Assembly: GCF_901000735.1 (NCBI RefSeq)
Contig: NC_081543.1
Span: forward strand, 17,574,457-17,638,456
Direction of reading: 5' to 3'
DNA from: Corylus avellana
Taxonomy: Eukaryota; Streptophyta; Magnoliopsida; Fagales; Betulaceae
DNA: 64,000 nt
The position numbers and the translations under genes are program-made. Below are positions 30,520-42,400 of this stretch, one piece after another. Every line of letters starts with the position of its first letter. The first letter of the stretch is position 1. The notes beneath the pieces were generated by a model. The model saw only the letters and a program-made list of their open reading frames with translations. It had not been told where the DNA came from and searched no databases.

Positions 30520-31764
30520 TTTTTTTTTTTCTCCCCCTCACCTTCTCTCCCTCCCCTCTCTGCTAGGGTTTCATCTCTAGCAAAGAGCATCGTCGGAGGG
30601 GGAGAACCTTTGTTCTCCCCCTCCGGCCCTCCTCCCCTTTCCCTCTTCTGCCTCCCCCCTCCCCTCCCATCGCCCTTTTTCTCTTTGCGAGTTAGCCTAT
30701 TTACCTGATGACCCTACCTCTTTGGGCGATTTTTCCTTTTCCTTCCTCTCCACCTCTTGCCCTTCCTTTGATCCCTTTTTTTGCTCTAGGCTTTTGGATC
30801 GGCCATTTTTTGCCCAATCTTCTGCCCTTGCCAAACCCACGTCGTCGCTCATCCCTTTGCCTGTCCTCTTTGGCTTCGTCCGGGTTCTTTGCGTTCCGGC
30901 CATTTTCCCCTAGCAACCTTCCTCCCTGACGTGGTTTTTGTTTTGGGTTTCTTGTTTCTTTGTTTTATTTTATTGTATTCTCTCATTTTCTTGTTTTTTG
31001 CTAGAGCTTGTGTTTGTTTGTTTGTTTCTGTTTTTGCTTATTTAGGTACTCTTTGTGGGTGATGCTCATGGGGTTTCACTTAAACTTCCCCTCCGTTTGA
31101 GTGCGCCGCCGATCTCCTTCGCGCCTTCTCCGCCACCCACCGTCCTCTACTGGACCTTTTTCTCGCACCCCCCACCGCGATGAGCTTCCAACACCTCCTT
31201 CTGTTTTCGGTTTCCGGCAAATGCGCGATCGGCTCTTCTTTTCAGCTGCTGTCATCCACTTGGTGTGTTATTTTTTTTTTGGTTATTTCCGTGCAATTTT
31301 GTATGGCTTCCTTTTTTTTTGTTATTTCTGTCTTGTTTTGTTTCCCTGTATTGGTTTTGTTTTTTGCTTGTAATAATGCTCGGTCCTCTCTCTCGATTTG
31401 CCGGCCTGATGCTCTTCGGGGTAGTTGATTTGTTCTAGATCTTTGGGTTGTGGATGTGAACGTTATCCTAGCTTTCTGGTCGAGGAGTATGAGTTTTGGT
31501 TTAGGGTTCTCTGCCCTCAATGCCAAGGAATAAGAGCTATCTATGCATTAATTTGAGTCTGTTTTCTGTAGATATGATGTTTAATTTAAAAATTAGTCAT
31601 AGGTTAGCGAATTTTGTATGAATCTAGAATGTAATACATCATCTCTTGACGCTTGTAACCTCGTAGGCTCGGCTATGGTGGTTTCGGAGCTTTGCTTTGT
31701 TTTGTTTGAGCTATATGCGTTTATCAATGAATGAGATTGAACTGTTTAAAAAAAAAAATAAAAA
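30520..31764 (+). mobile_element. PolyA retroposon (about 1.25 kb) with 15-bp TSD, probably a deleted LINE or retrocopy
   Basis: Direct repeats AAAATGAGGGATTAA flank the segment at 30505-30519 and 31765-31779. The segment ends in an A-rich tail (31748-31764) after GTTTATCAATGAATGAGATT, a typical LINE 3' end. Its 5' part is a pyrimidine/GC-rich leader (CTCCCCCTCACC..., CTAGGGTTTCATC). No endonuclease or RT is visible, so it is either a LINE with a large internal deletion or a processed transcript moved by LINE enzymes. Short open frames inside are not supported. Confidence 0.8.
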
Positions 31765-31779
31765 AAAATGAGGGATTAA

Positions 31780-32698
31780 ATTAAAGTTGAAAGATAAAAT
31801 TTACAATATTACCCTTCATTTTACACTAAATGAATATTTTCCGTTTCAAATCAGATGGAGAGGATCTTGTTCTGTAAGTAGTAGAACAATGTTGCAATGC
31901 GTTTAATGTTCTCGAATTGAACATGATGCTATTGAATTAATTATTGTTGAATATTGTCGGTTTTCAAAAAGTTTTGGGTCTATATTGAAAATCATAATTA
32001 AAGATATCATGACAATGGGGACAAATTTTTTCGTGTCTTGTGTATAATATTAATATCATATTATAATTGGAGGCCTTAATTAAGAGTATTAACCAAAATT
32101 AAAGATTTATTTATTTTTTATGAAATAAATCTAGGAAATAAATTTTTATTATCCATTATTATTTTGGGGCCTTATGAAATTGGGGCTTCTAAAATTTTCT
32201 TTTACTTTTGTCCTCTCTTTTCAGCCTAAAAAAAAAAAGAAAAATGTCCCTATTTAATTAGTGACTTTCAGTTCGCAATATTATTTTTGCTTGACTCTAT
32301 TATTTTTGCGAGATTCAAGGGATCTCGTGTGAAAAAAGAGTTCAAATTGTAAGGTACCATTTTTTAGACCATAAAGATCGTGGTTAATTTATTTTAAGAT
32401 ACGTAACTTTTGTAAGTGATGATAATTTAAGATTTACTATGAAATTAAATTTAAAATTTCTCTACATTTATTTTACATAAACACACTGATACGCGTAAAA
32501 CCGTCCACTGACCCTTTAAACATTCAGTCCCACACCAAGACCTTGCATACTGTTCGTCCAAGACTTGAGGCCTATGTTTCCAACCACTATTGACTATACC
32601 ACTGCTTTGGTGGGTTAGAGATCCAATCCATCTTTGCTTTTCCTCCTTTCTTTCCTGTCGTCTCATCTCCTTTGCAAATTGCTTCCAAGGAAACCGAA
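31780..32698. other. AT-rich spacer upstream of the C2-domain gene
   Basis: No coding potential with recognised motifs. Contains A-runs near 32229 and a stretch TTGGGGCCTTATGAAATTGGGG near 32164 that resembles dispersed-repeat edges. Confidence 0.45.
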
Positions 32699-32790
32699 TG
32701 TGAAAATAAAAAACATCCCATGCAAGCACTTGTGAAACGACGAGTGTGAAAATAAAAAACATCCCATGCAAGCACGTATGAAACGACGAC
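32699..32790. repeat. 46-bp tandem duplication upstream of the C2-domain gene
   Basis: TGTGAAAATAAAAAACATCC with the following CATGCAAGCAC...TGAAACGACGA occurs at 32699 and again at 32745, differing in a few bases. It lies about 650-750 bp before the start codon and could affect promoter activity; that effect is an inference. Confidence 0.85.
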
Positions 32791-33446
32791 GACCCACCCA
32801 CAATCCCGTCGGCATTCCTCCATCGGATTCGGACCCATCCGTTAAACGAAGCGCCACCTCACCAACTAATCCAAGCCCGATTTTTTATTCCCTTATCATG
32901 TAAATATTTTATTCACATTAATTGCACTGGACCCCACCCACCTCTATTTTTCTCTTATTCTACCTGCTCCCACGCAACCACCCCATGATTGGAGGGGGAG
33001 CCCGAAGAAATCTGACGGCTCCACTGCTGGTAGGCTCACCGCCGTCATTCCGTGTATGCGTGTCCACTGAATCACAACCCCGCGAAGCCGACACGCCTAG
33101 GACACACAAATGACACGTGACAGTAGTAAAACGTGTGAACTTCAAAACGGGTCGGTTGAACGTGTCGACAGCATCTGTTCCCTCTCTCACCGGTTGTTCT
33201 CTGACATTGGTTTGTTTTCTGTTGGTTTTTTTATTTTATTTTTATTTTTATTTTTTTTTATGGTATTTGAACCGTTAGTCAAAGTGTGAAATCTGGCCTT
33301 TGGTTTCTTGAATCCCACGTTTCAATGATCTGGGTTGTGGGATCTATGATCCGTGGGTGGTAGAGAGAGCTCTTTGGAGAGTTTAAGTCAGAGCAAAGGC
33401 GTTTGTGGAGGAAGCGGTTTTTGAGGCGGGATTGGAGGAAGAGGAG

Positions 33447-36400
33447 ATGGATATAACGGAGGTGTCGATAATTCATCACGTGGGGATAGTGCTGCTATGC
33501 CTTTGGCTGCTTTCTTGCTTCAATTGGTGCAACCCAGTCGCCTACTTCGTGTCTCTCGTCTATCTCTTTTTGGTAATTGCATTATCGATCGGTTTTGTAT
33601 AGAACTCGCTTTTTTACTTTTTGATATGGCCTTTGACTTTCTTTAGATTTGAGAATCAAAGTAAAGTAAAGACATGAAGTTGATATCTTTCTTTGTTGTG
33701 TTTGTTTTCAGTGAGGAGAGTAAGTTGCTTTTCTGTGATGGATCTGGTTTTTTGATTTTTGGATTGCTTATTATTTGGTAGCTGCTTGAAGGGGTGTGGA
33801 ATTTGTTATTGAACATGCTTTTTTGCTTATCTTTTGAAAGGTTAATGAGCGGTATGTTACAAGATTGCAGAGGAAATTACAATTCGAAGAAAGAAAACAA
33901 GCTAATCAGAGAAGGGTAATTTTATTTCTATCCATTCTTTTCTCATTTCTAATTGTGATTATTTCTTTAAAGGGTGTTATCATTTAGTCTTAACTGGATT
34001 GATGATTAATGTAATTATAGAGCGCGAAACCTTTTAGCCTTAAGAATTATGTTGTTCTGATTCTCAAAATGAAAATAAAGAATAAAAAATTTAAATTTCA
34101 AACAAAGAATAAGACCCACCTTGATTAAATTTCTCGGAATGAAATTTTCAAATTGAACTCTCAGCAATGAGTAAACAATATGTTATTGTGTTTCTTGGAT
34201 GTTCTTGTTATGACTGTGTTAGAGAGTTAACCGGGGTGGGAAATGTCCTCCCTCTTAGCCCTCTTCCCCTCTGTATTGTGTAGAACAAAACTTTTAATTC
34301 TTAATGCTTTATTACTTTCTTTTTTGACTTCAGGTGCTTTCTGATTCTGAAACCGTGCGGTGGTTGAATCATGCAGTTGAAAGGATATGGCCTATATGTA
34401 TGGAGGAAATTACTTCACAGAAGATTCTCCTGCCCATCATACCTTGGTTCTTGCAGAAGTACAAACCATGGACTGTCGTATGTATCGTCTTCCAATATTA
34501 TATATCCGATACTATGCTTTACATGTTTCATTGGGTTGGTCCCAAGTGCTTTTTTTAGACAAAATATAGTCACCATGAATGAATCTGGTGGCTTGGTGTG
34601 ACCTTTGCTCAACTGGTCTTCATTGCTATATTTTCTTTTGGTGCCTAAATATTCTGAGTTACTTAAAAATTCAATTTAAATTTTCTTGAAGTTGCAGTAA
34701 CTCATGGTTTTAACATGCATCAGTGTCATGTATCATTGTATAAGCAAGTGCATGTCTTGGGACAACTCATTTTTTTTCATAAGTTTTTTGACCATAGGGG
34801 GGAATATGAGGTTTTGCATCACTCCGGTTCCATATTGGGAAGATGAGTAGCTTATATAAAGTAGGTTTTATATAAAGATACTCATGAATGCTAAGTCGCA
34901 CATTGTTTACTTAGTAAGTAAAGCTGGGCTTTATAAGTAATTCTAGGGAAGCTTCAAATTGATTAGTCATTTTGGGGTGTTAGCGTAAATATGATTAGCG
35001 CTTTTCTTGAGTCATTACAAATGATATCAAAACCACCTAATAACGCCGTGTGGTACTGGAACATTACATGATGTGCCCTTAACGAGTTTAACGGGTGGAG
35101 ATTGTAATACCTTGGTACTGTATAGAGTGAGTGGTTTATAAAGATGCTCATGGGTGCTGAGTTCCACATTACTTACTAGGTGGAACTAGGCTTTATAAGT
35201 TATTTTAGGAAATCTCTAAATTGACTAGTTATTTTGAGGTAATAGCATAGTTGTAGTTAGTACTTTCCTTAATTCACTACAAATTTGAATGGGTGACCTC
35301 CATTTCATGAGGCATGTACTAATCTACCTTTCAATCATGCTGTGAATCTATTAATTTCCGATTGAGGCTGTTACTAGGCTTTTGCGGGTTTTAGTTTTGG
35401 GTTTTCTTCGGTTTTTAGGGTGTTTGGTGTTCGGGCTTTGGTTGGGTTACCTATGTATACTTCCTTGTGTAATTAGAGGCGCTTTGCGCTTTTTTTGATA
35501 TATACTACATTACTTATCAAAAAAAAAAAATTCTGATTGAAAGGGTAATGTGGACTAACTTTGGGTTTAGAGGCATATTGGTTGTTTTTAGCATTTAACT
35601 TTGTTTGAGTAATTTTCAGAGAATTGTATATATTACTGTAAATTAATAAATAATTGAATATATCACTATAAATTAATAAATCTCTTAAATAGGTGCTTCT
35701 TTGCAATTTGATGTATGTGTAGGAAACCATTTGTAACTTGCTTCTCTGGTGATTATGCTTGTATGTTGTCAGTTATTGATGGGATGACGGTGTTTAATAC
35801 GTTTACAGAAGAAGGCAGTGGTTCAACACCTGTACATGGGAAGAAACCCACCTATGTTCACAGAAATGAGGGTTCTCCGCCAGTCTTGTGATGATGACCA
35901 CTTGGTGTGTACATACTCTATCATGTTGGACTCCTGTCTATGTATGTGATCTTTGTGGCTGCAATTACAGGTTTCAGCCAAAATGAGATTCTGTGGTGTA
36001 ATAATTGCAGGTTTTGGAATTAGGGATGAATTTTGTCACAGCTGAAGATATGAGTGCAATACTTTCCGTGAAGCTAAGGAAAAGGTTGGGATTTGGAATG
36101 GTGGCAAAGTTGCATATAACGGGCATGCACGTTGAAGGGAAGGTATGGACTTAGATATCTCTCATTGAAGCACTACAGAATGTAATTGTAAGATTTACAT
36201 ATACCTTGATTCTTGTAGCTACTGAAATTGAATGACTTTAGGTAGTGGATAACATGTTATTTCTAATTTATGCAAAGCATATATTTATTTTGCATGCATA
36301 AACATGTATTTTTCTAGTGTACCTATAGTACATGTTTGTATGCATGAATATTAGTAGGCATGTATAATGATATAGGATTTACATTATGAACTCAAGTTGG

Positions 36401-39400
36401 GCCAAAGCCTGGAATTTCATCTTGGAGCATCGAAGTCAAAAGCAAAAGTTTTAGCTTATAATCAACAAAAATAAAAGGAAAACTTAAATACTCCCAGTGC
36501 AAAGTATAAGGTTCCGTTTGGTTTGCGGAATAGACCTCGGGAATTGAATGACTATTCTTATGGAATAATCATTCTTTAGTTTGGTAGGGGCCTATTTGTA
36601 GGAATGGTTATTCCCGTGGGAATAACGATCCTTTACGAAGAGCAATACCTATTCCTCTAAAAAATGAGAGGAATATCTATTCCTTAAAGAATAGACTGTA
36701 TTTTCCAAAAAAAAAAACACCTATATTATTTTTCATTTTATTTCAAACCTGAAAAGTAAAGTGCCACAGCCACCCACAGAAGAGGCTGAGGGTGGTCGCA
36801 CCTCCCTCGGAGCACCGTGGTGGTGGTCCCTCGAGGTGTTTGGGGGTGGTCGCACCACCCCGGCCGCTTCTGTGGGTGGACGACCACTCACTTTATTTTC
36901 TAGTGTTTTTTTTTTTTTTTGGTTGAAAAAAGAGAAGAAATAAATAATGTGAGAATTTTAGTAATTTTGATTCAATTCCAGTTAGAACATGTATGTTGTT
37001 AGTAAACTAAATAATAGGAATAACTATTTCATTTCACTTTCTTATATTCTTAGTAATAACTATTCATTTTCTTAATGGAATATTTATTCTGCGAACCAAA
37101 TGAGACCTAAGTGTAAAATCGAATACAATAGGCGATAAGGGCATGTTTGAGATTGTGTTGGGAAATAGAGCTTATTATATTCAAAAAGAGCTTTTAGAAA
37201 AAGTTTCAATTTCAAGCTTTTAGCCTTTTTTTTGGAGTAAAACAGTCAAAGAATTAATTTTTGAGTTTTTTACCAGACGGACTAATTTTTTGCTTTGCAC
37301 AACTTTTTAAGCACTAAAAGTACTTGTTAAGCTCCTTTAACGAAATCTCAAACAGGCTCTAAGGCGTATACTTTAACAACATTTAATAGATTTAAAAAAT
37401 TATAGATCAAAAGATTACATTTTATTCAAATTGTTCTTTTCACTCTTCCATAAAAGAGAAATCTTTTATATTATTTAGTGACTTGCAAATAAGGACTACA
37501 AATTACTAGCACAAGATGCAAAGTACTCTTTTTTTATTTTGTGCTTCCATGAGATCTAATATCATAGATAAAATTGTTGTAACTTCTGGTTTTTGATTGG
37601 TTACTGTAACTGTTTGGATGATATTTAGCTTATATGATATAATAGGTGTTGCTGATAGAGTTCTATGTGTACAACCATTAATGGGATTCTTTTTCAGTTG
37701 CATTTGTTGTATCTGTTGGATTTTTGGCATGTATACCTTGTATTTTTGTTGGAACTCTGCCTAAGCTTGTGTGCGTGGGTGTCTTCCTCTTCTTCTTTGA
37801 ATAATCTATTACATCGCCAGCTTGGTTATCTGTCTTGTGATCGTTTGGGTACTTTAGTTCGTAGTGGGTGGTTATGGTATTGAATTCTTCATGATATTAT
37901 AAGTAGTTTTATGATTTGGTTTCTTCTATTCCATTGTATCTTTTGTAACGATGTCCAGTAAGTAGATGAATAGATTATCAGCTTTCCTCATAGCATTTGA
38001 TATCTGGTTAGGGGGATGTGGCGTTTGCTAAATAATGTAGGACATTGCTGAGTTGGTTATTCTACTTTAATCAAACAGTGATTTAGCTTTGGAGTGCTTG
38101 CTGAAACTTAAGTTGCACTACTTTATCATCAATTTTTACTTTATGGAACTTTAGTGTCGAGTGTTTGGACATCGATACATGCCCAAATCATTTATGTGCA
38201 TTATACAACATCTGAAGCAAGTGTGTGTTTTGGGGTGTTGTTCACTGATAGTGATTGACTATGTGAAAATTGTAAACTGTTTAGAATTATCCTAGGGATT
38301 CAAAAGAAGTCATTAATTTTATTTTCTTTCTTCTTTTTATGTGTGTGACTGTAATTTAATGAATATATGGAATTGTTGATCTTTGCCCATGGCAACCAGA
38401 TGAAATGATCTTCCATTCTTATTTATTGCACTTGGCTATGCTCTTGTTACTTTTGTAGGTCTTGATTGGCGTGAAGTTCCTTCGCACATGGCCTTTCATC
38501 AGCCGTTTACGGGTTTGCTTTGCTGAGCCTCCATATTTTCAGATGACCGTCAAGCCTATCTTTACTCATGGTCTTGATGTTACAGAAGTTCCAGGGATCG
38601 CAGGATGGCTAGTAAGTCAATTAAATTTAACCACTAAATGCTTGACCTCCAATTTTTTCTTTCTCTGTCTCACTTGCATATTTGCTTCTTTAATTTTATG
38701 TAATTTGTTTTTTTCTTTGTAATCAGGATAAGCTTCTATCCATTGCTTTTGAGCAGACACTTGTTGAGGTTAATTTTTTTTTGGCTCTGATGCTCAATTA
38801 TTTTTCCAGTTATTCTTTATTGTTTTCCTACTGCCACAACATCGTTTTATAAATTTTTGGTTACCCCGGTGAGACATATTTCTGAAAATCAACATTAACT
38901 TCACAGAATTCAGTTGTTACCAGTTTCATCTTATGTTAGGACTTCCTTTTTTTTTTGTGAGGAATTACTATAGATCTAAATGTTGGCAATCATTGCAGCC
39001 CAATATGCTGGTTATTGACATGGAGAAATTTGCTTCACCACTGCCAGGTAGTTTACCTCAGAAATTTAATTTCATTGGGCTTAGCACATAATTTCGGAAG
39101 AATGATGCATTGCGTTGTGATGAGTAGATATAATGTCAACAATGATTACGTCTCCATGGATGTCATTATTCACTACAGTCATAACTTTCTCCAGAGAACT
39201 TCAGAATTGTTAACACTCATTCATTACTTTTTTGAGGATATTTACTTCACATGTGTGGATTATCTGCTGGCAATGCTCAGCCTTATTCATTTTGTCGAAG
39301 TATTTTCAAAATTCCTTCACCAATAAAAAACGACAGCCACTAACTTGATACAATTAATATTGCATTTGGCATTTTTTAAACTAACACCATTTGTATTGTA

Positions 39401-42400
39401 TCTTAATTTGTTACTGTGGTTATTCCATAAAAGATGAAAGCTTACAAATGCGGTTTAATGAAACAAACACTTTTTCTAAAATTCCCTTAGATGGCCAAGA
39501 AAAGTGGGTTCAAAATTGAAAAATATGATTTAAATTTGAGATAAGCTGGGTTTGAATTTTAGAGCTTATGAGAAGTTAATTGGATAAATGCTTTCATTTT
39601 GGAGCTTTCATCTGGTTCAGAGAAAACTGGTTGCTGACTTCTGTTTCTCATGCATGTAATCACTTTTCGAGATAAGCTCTTCTAGAATCTATATCAGGTG
39701 TTTACATTGTACAGTCCCTAATTGCTATGGTTTGTGTATGTGTGTTTTTTAATAATATCGGTAAATATGATTTAGTATTACCATAGTTTTGTGATGGCAT
39801 AATGTAGGATTTGTCATCCCCCATCTAAAAATTACTTTTCTCTCTTGTTCTTTCTCGCTCTCCCTCCCAGTGGCAAGTGCTCGCGCATTCTGATGTGTAA
39901 GCTGGGTCGTCGATTCTGGTGCTATCTCCAGCTTTCTGTTCATTTTGTTGTGTGATTCGAGTAATTTTTTTCATTGAAGCCAAGACATATGTGGTTTCGG
40001 TAGAGGAAGGGTGTTTGGTATTAAGCTTTGTTGAAAGGAGTAGGGTTGGAAAAAAAGAAGTGGGAATCTTAGGCAAGGCCCTTTGATAGCCTGGGTTTTT
40101 CGATCGATGTGACCCAAGTTCAAATTCATCCTTAAGTGGAGGGAAAAATCTTTGGCCGGGGCTAGTGTTTACTACGAGGGCGGACTTGGGCTCTTGCATG
40201 CGCTGTGCTGGCACAGGCCCGAGCCTCAACGGTTCTGATGGGCCTCCGAGGATGTTGCCGATGGGTTTTGAACCAACCAGTGAGCAGTTGAGTGATAAGG
40301 GGGAGGGATTCTCAGAGGACGATGGTGTTATTCTTTGTGTTGATGGCATTCTACCTTCGTTGGAGGTCAATGGTGGCAAGCTTGTATCTGAAAGTGTCTT
40401 CTCTTCGTTGGTGGATACATTGTTGCAATCTTCTGTCCCATCCCCAATCTCAGAATTCGCCGATGGTCTTATAGTGAAGTTAGAGCATAGCTCTGGGCCC
40501 TTGGCATGGTTTCTGTCACCAATTTTCCAGGTCTGGGAGACTTATCTGGTGTTGGCAGTGAGTCAGCTTGTGAGGATAGCTCCGCTGATAAGGTAAGCTC
40601 CAATTCTTCTGAATTGGCCATGGTGTTAAATTGGGGTGAAAATTTTTTGTTGGGGATGAATTTGCCTCCCTTGTCTTCTATTCCAGAGAAACTCAAAGGG
40701 CAGTTTAATATGGATATGGACTTGAGCTCTTTGAATAAGGTTAAGGAGTGTGGGTTGGTTTCTATGGAGGGAGGGTGCAAATATTTTGGGCGATAAAGAG
40801 TCTGGATCTATGGCTGGGCACCTGCTGGGTGTAGTTTATAAAGAAGTAATCCATGCTCGTGCTTTGTGTGAGCCCTTGAATTGCTGTCCCCCTGGCATGT
40901 TTGTTAGTCCTGAATGTTCGAGGTCAACAACCTCAAGTTAGGTCCTCCAGAAGGTGGAGGCTATTCCTCATTGTGTAGGATTATCTTGTGATGGTTTCGA
41001 GGAGGAATTCATTGCACAGTTAATAGCCATTGAAGTGAATCTTAACCTGGGGGAGTGGGTTTCCATCTCCAAATCAGCCAAAATTGGGGAAAGGGAATAA
41101 AAAAGATTGGCTTGTTCTACTAATTATGATTCTACGGGTGAAGGTTCTAGCAAAAGTAGGGTCAAGGGAAGGGGTACCTCTAGTGCCCCATGAAGCCTAA
41201 ACTGTTATCCTGAAATGTTAGAGGGTTAAATGAGGGGGAGAAGCGCCTTAGAGGTAAAAATTTATTCAAAGAATTGAAGGTAGACATTATTTGTCTACAA
41301 GAGACTAAATTGGAGTTTATGTCGTGTAGTATTGTGCGCAGCTTGTGGGGTTGCATTCATGTAGATTGGTTTTGTTTTGATTCTAGGGGGCCTCTGGAGG
41401 TATTTTGATCATGTGGGATAGGAAGGTGGTGGAAAAAGCCGAAAAGTGAATGTGTGTGTGGGGATAGTTTTCAGTTGGCTATTCTTTCAGAAACATCGTT
41501 GATCAATTTTCTTGAGCTTCTGCAGGTGTCTATGGCCCTAATAATGATGGTGACAAAAGTTTTTTCTTTTTTCTATGAGTTGGTTGGTTTGATTAGCTGG
41601 TGGAATTTGCCTTGGTGCATTGGGAGGCATTCAACATTTGTCACTTTCCTAATGAGAGATTGGGTGATGCTCGCTTTAGTACAACTATTGTGGTGTTTTC
41701 AAATTTCATTTTTGAGTCAGGGCTTATGGATATTCCTTTGGTAGGAGGTTCTTTTACGTAGTCAAATAATAGAGATTGTCCCTCTTGGTCTAAAATTGAT
41801 AGATTTCTTGTTTCCTCCAAGTTGGAAGCTCGATTTCCTAATTTTACCCAAAAGAGGCTACCTAGACTGTGTATAGATCATTTCCCCATCCTTCTTGGTT
41901 GTGGGGGTCTTCATGGAGGTAAAAGATTCTTAAAGTTCAAAAACATGTGGCTAAATTTAGAGGGTTTCGTAGATAGGGTGAAATAGTTGTGGACCTCCTA
42001 TCATTTTTAGGGTTCTTCGAGTTATATTTTAGCCTGCAAATTTAAGGCTTTAAAAGTTGACTTCAAATCCTGGAATAAGGAAGTGTTTGGTATTGTCAAG
42101 GGAAAGAAAAATCTTATTTTGAAGGATTTACAGGTTCTTGAAGGCCTGGAGGAAGGGAGAGGCCTAAGTGAGGAGGAAAATTTGAGGAAGGTTACATTGC
42201 TTAATGATTTGGAGAGGATTACTCTTTTGGAAGAGGTGATTTGGAGGTAGAAATTGGAGCGTTGTGGTTAAGAGAGGGGGACAATGAACAAAGTTCTTCC
42301 ATTGAATGGCCAACTTGAATGCGAGGAATAACTCCATTGATCAGTTGGGGGTTAATGGCACAACCTCTTCAGATCAATTTGAGATGGGTAATCACATTGT

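Noticed and set aside
30697..31526. Pro/Phe-rich and Lys-rich frames on both strands
   Set aside because: They lie in the pyrimidine-rich leader of the polyA retroposon and lack any domain.
33405..33446. Upstream in-frame ATG for the C2-domain gene
   Set aside because: It would add 14 acidic residues ahead of the membrane segment; relatives begin close to MDITEV-like residues, so 33447 was preferred.
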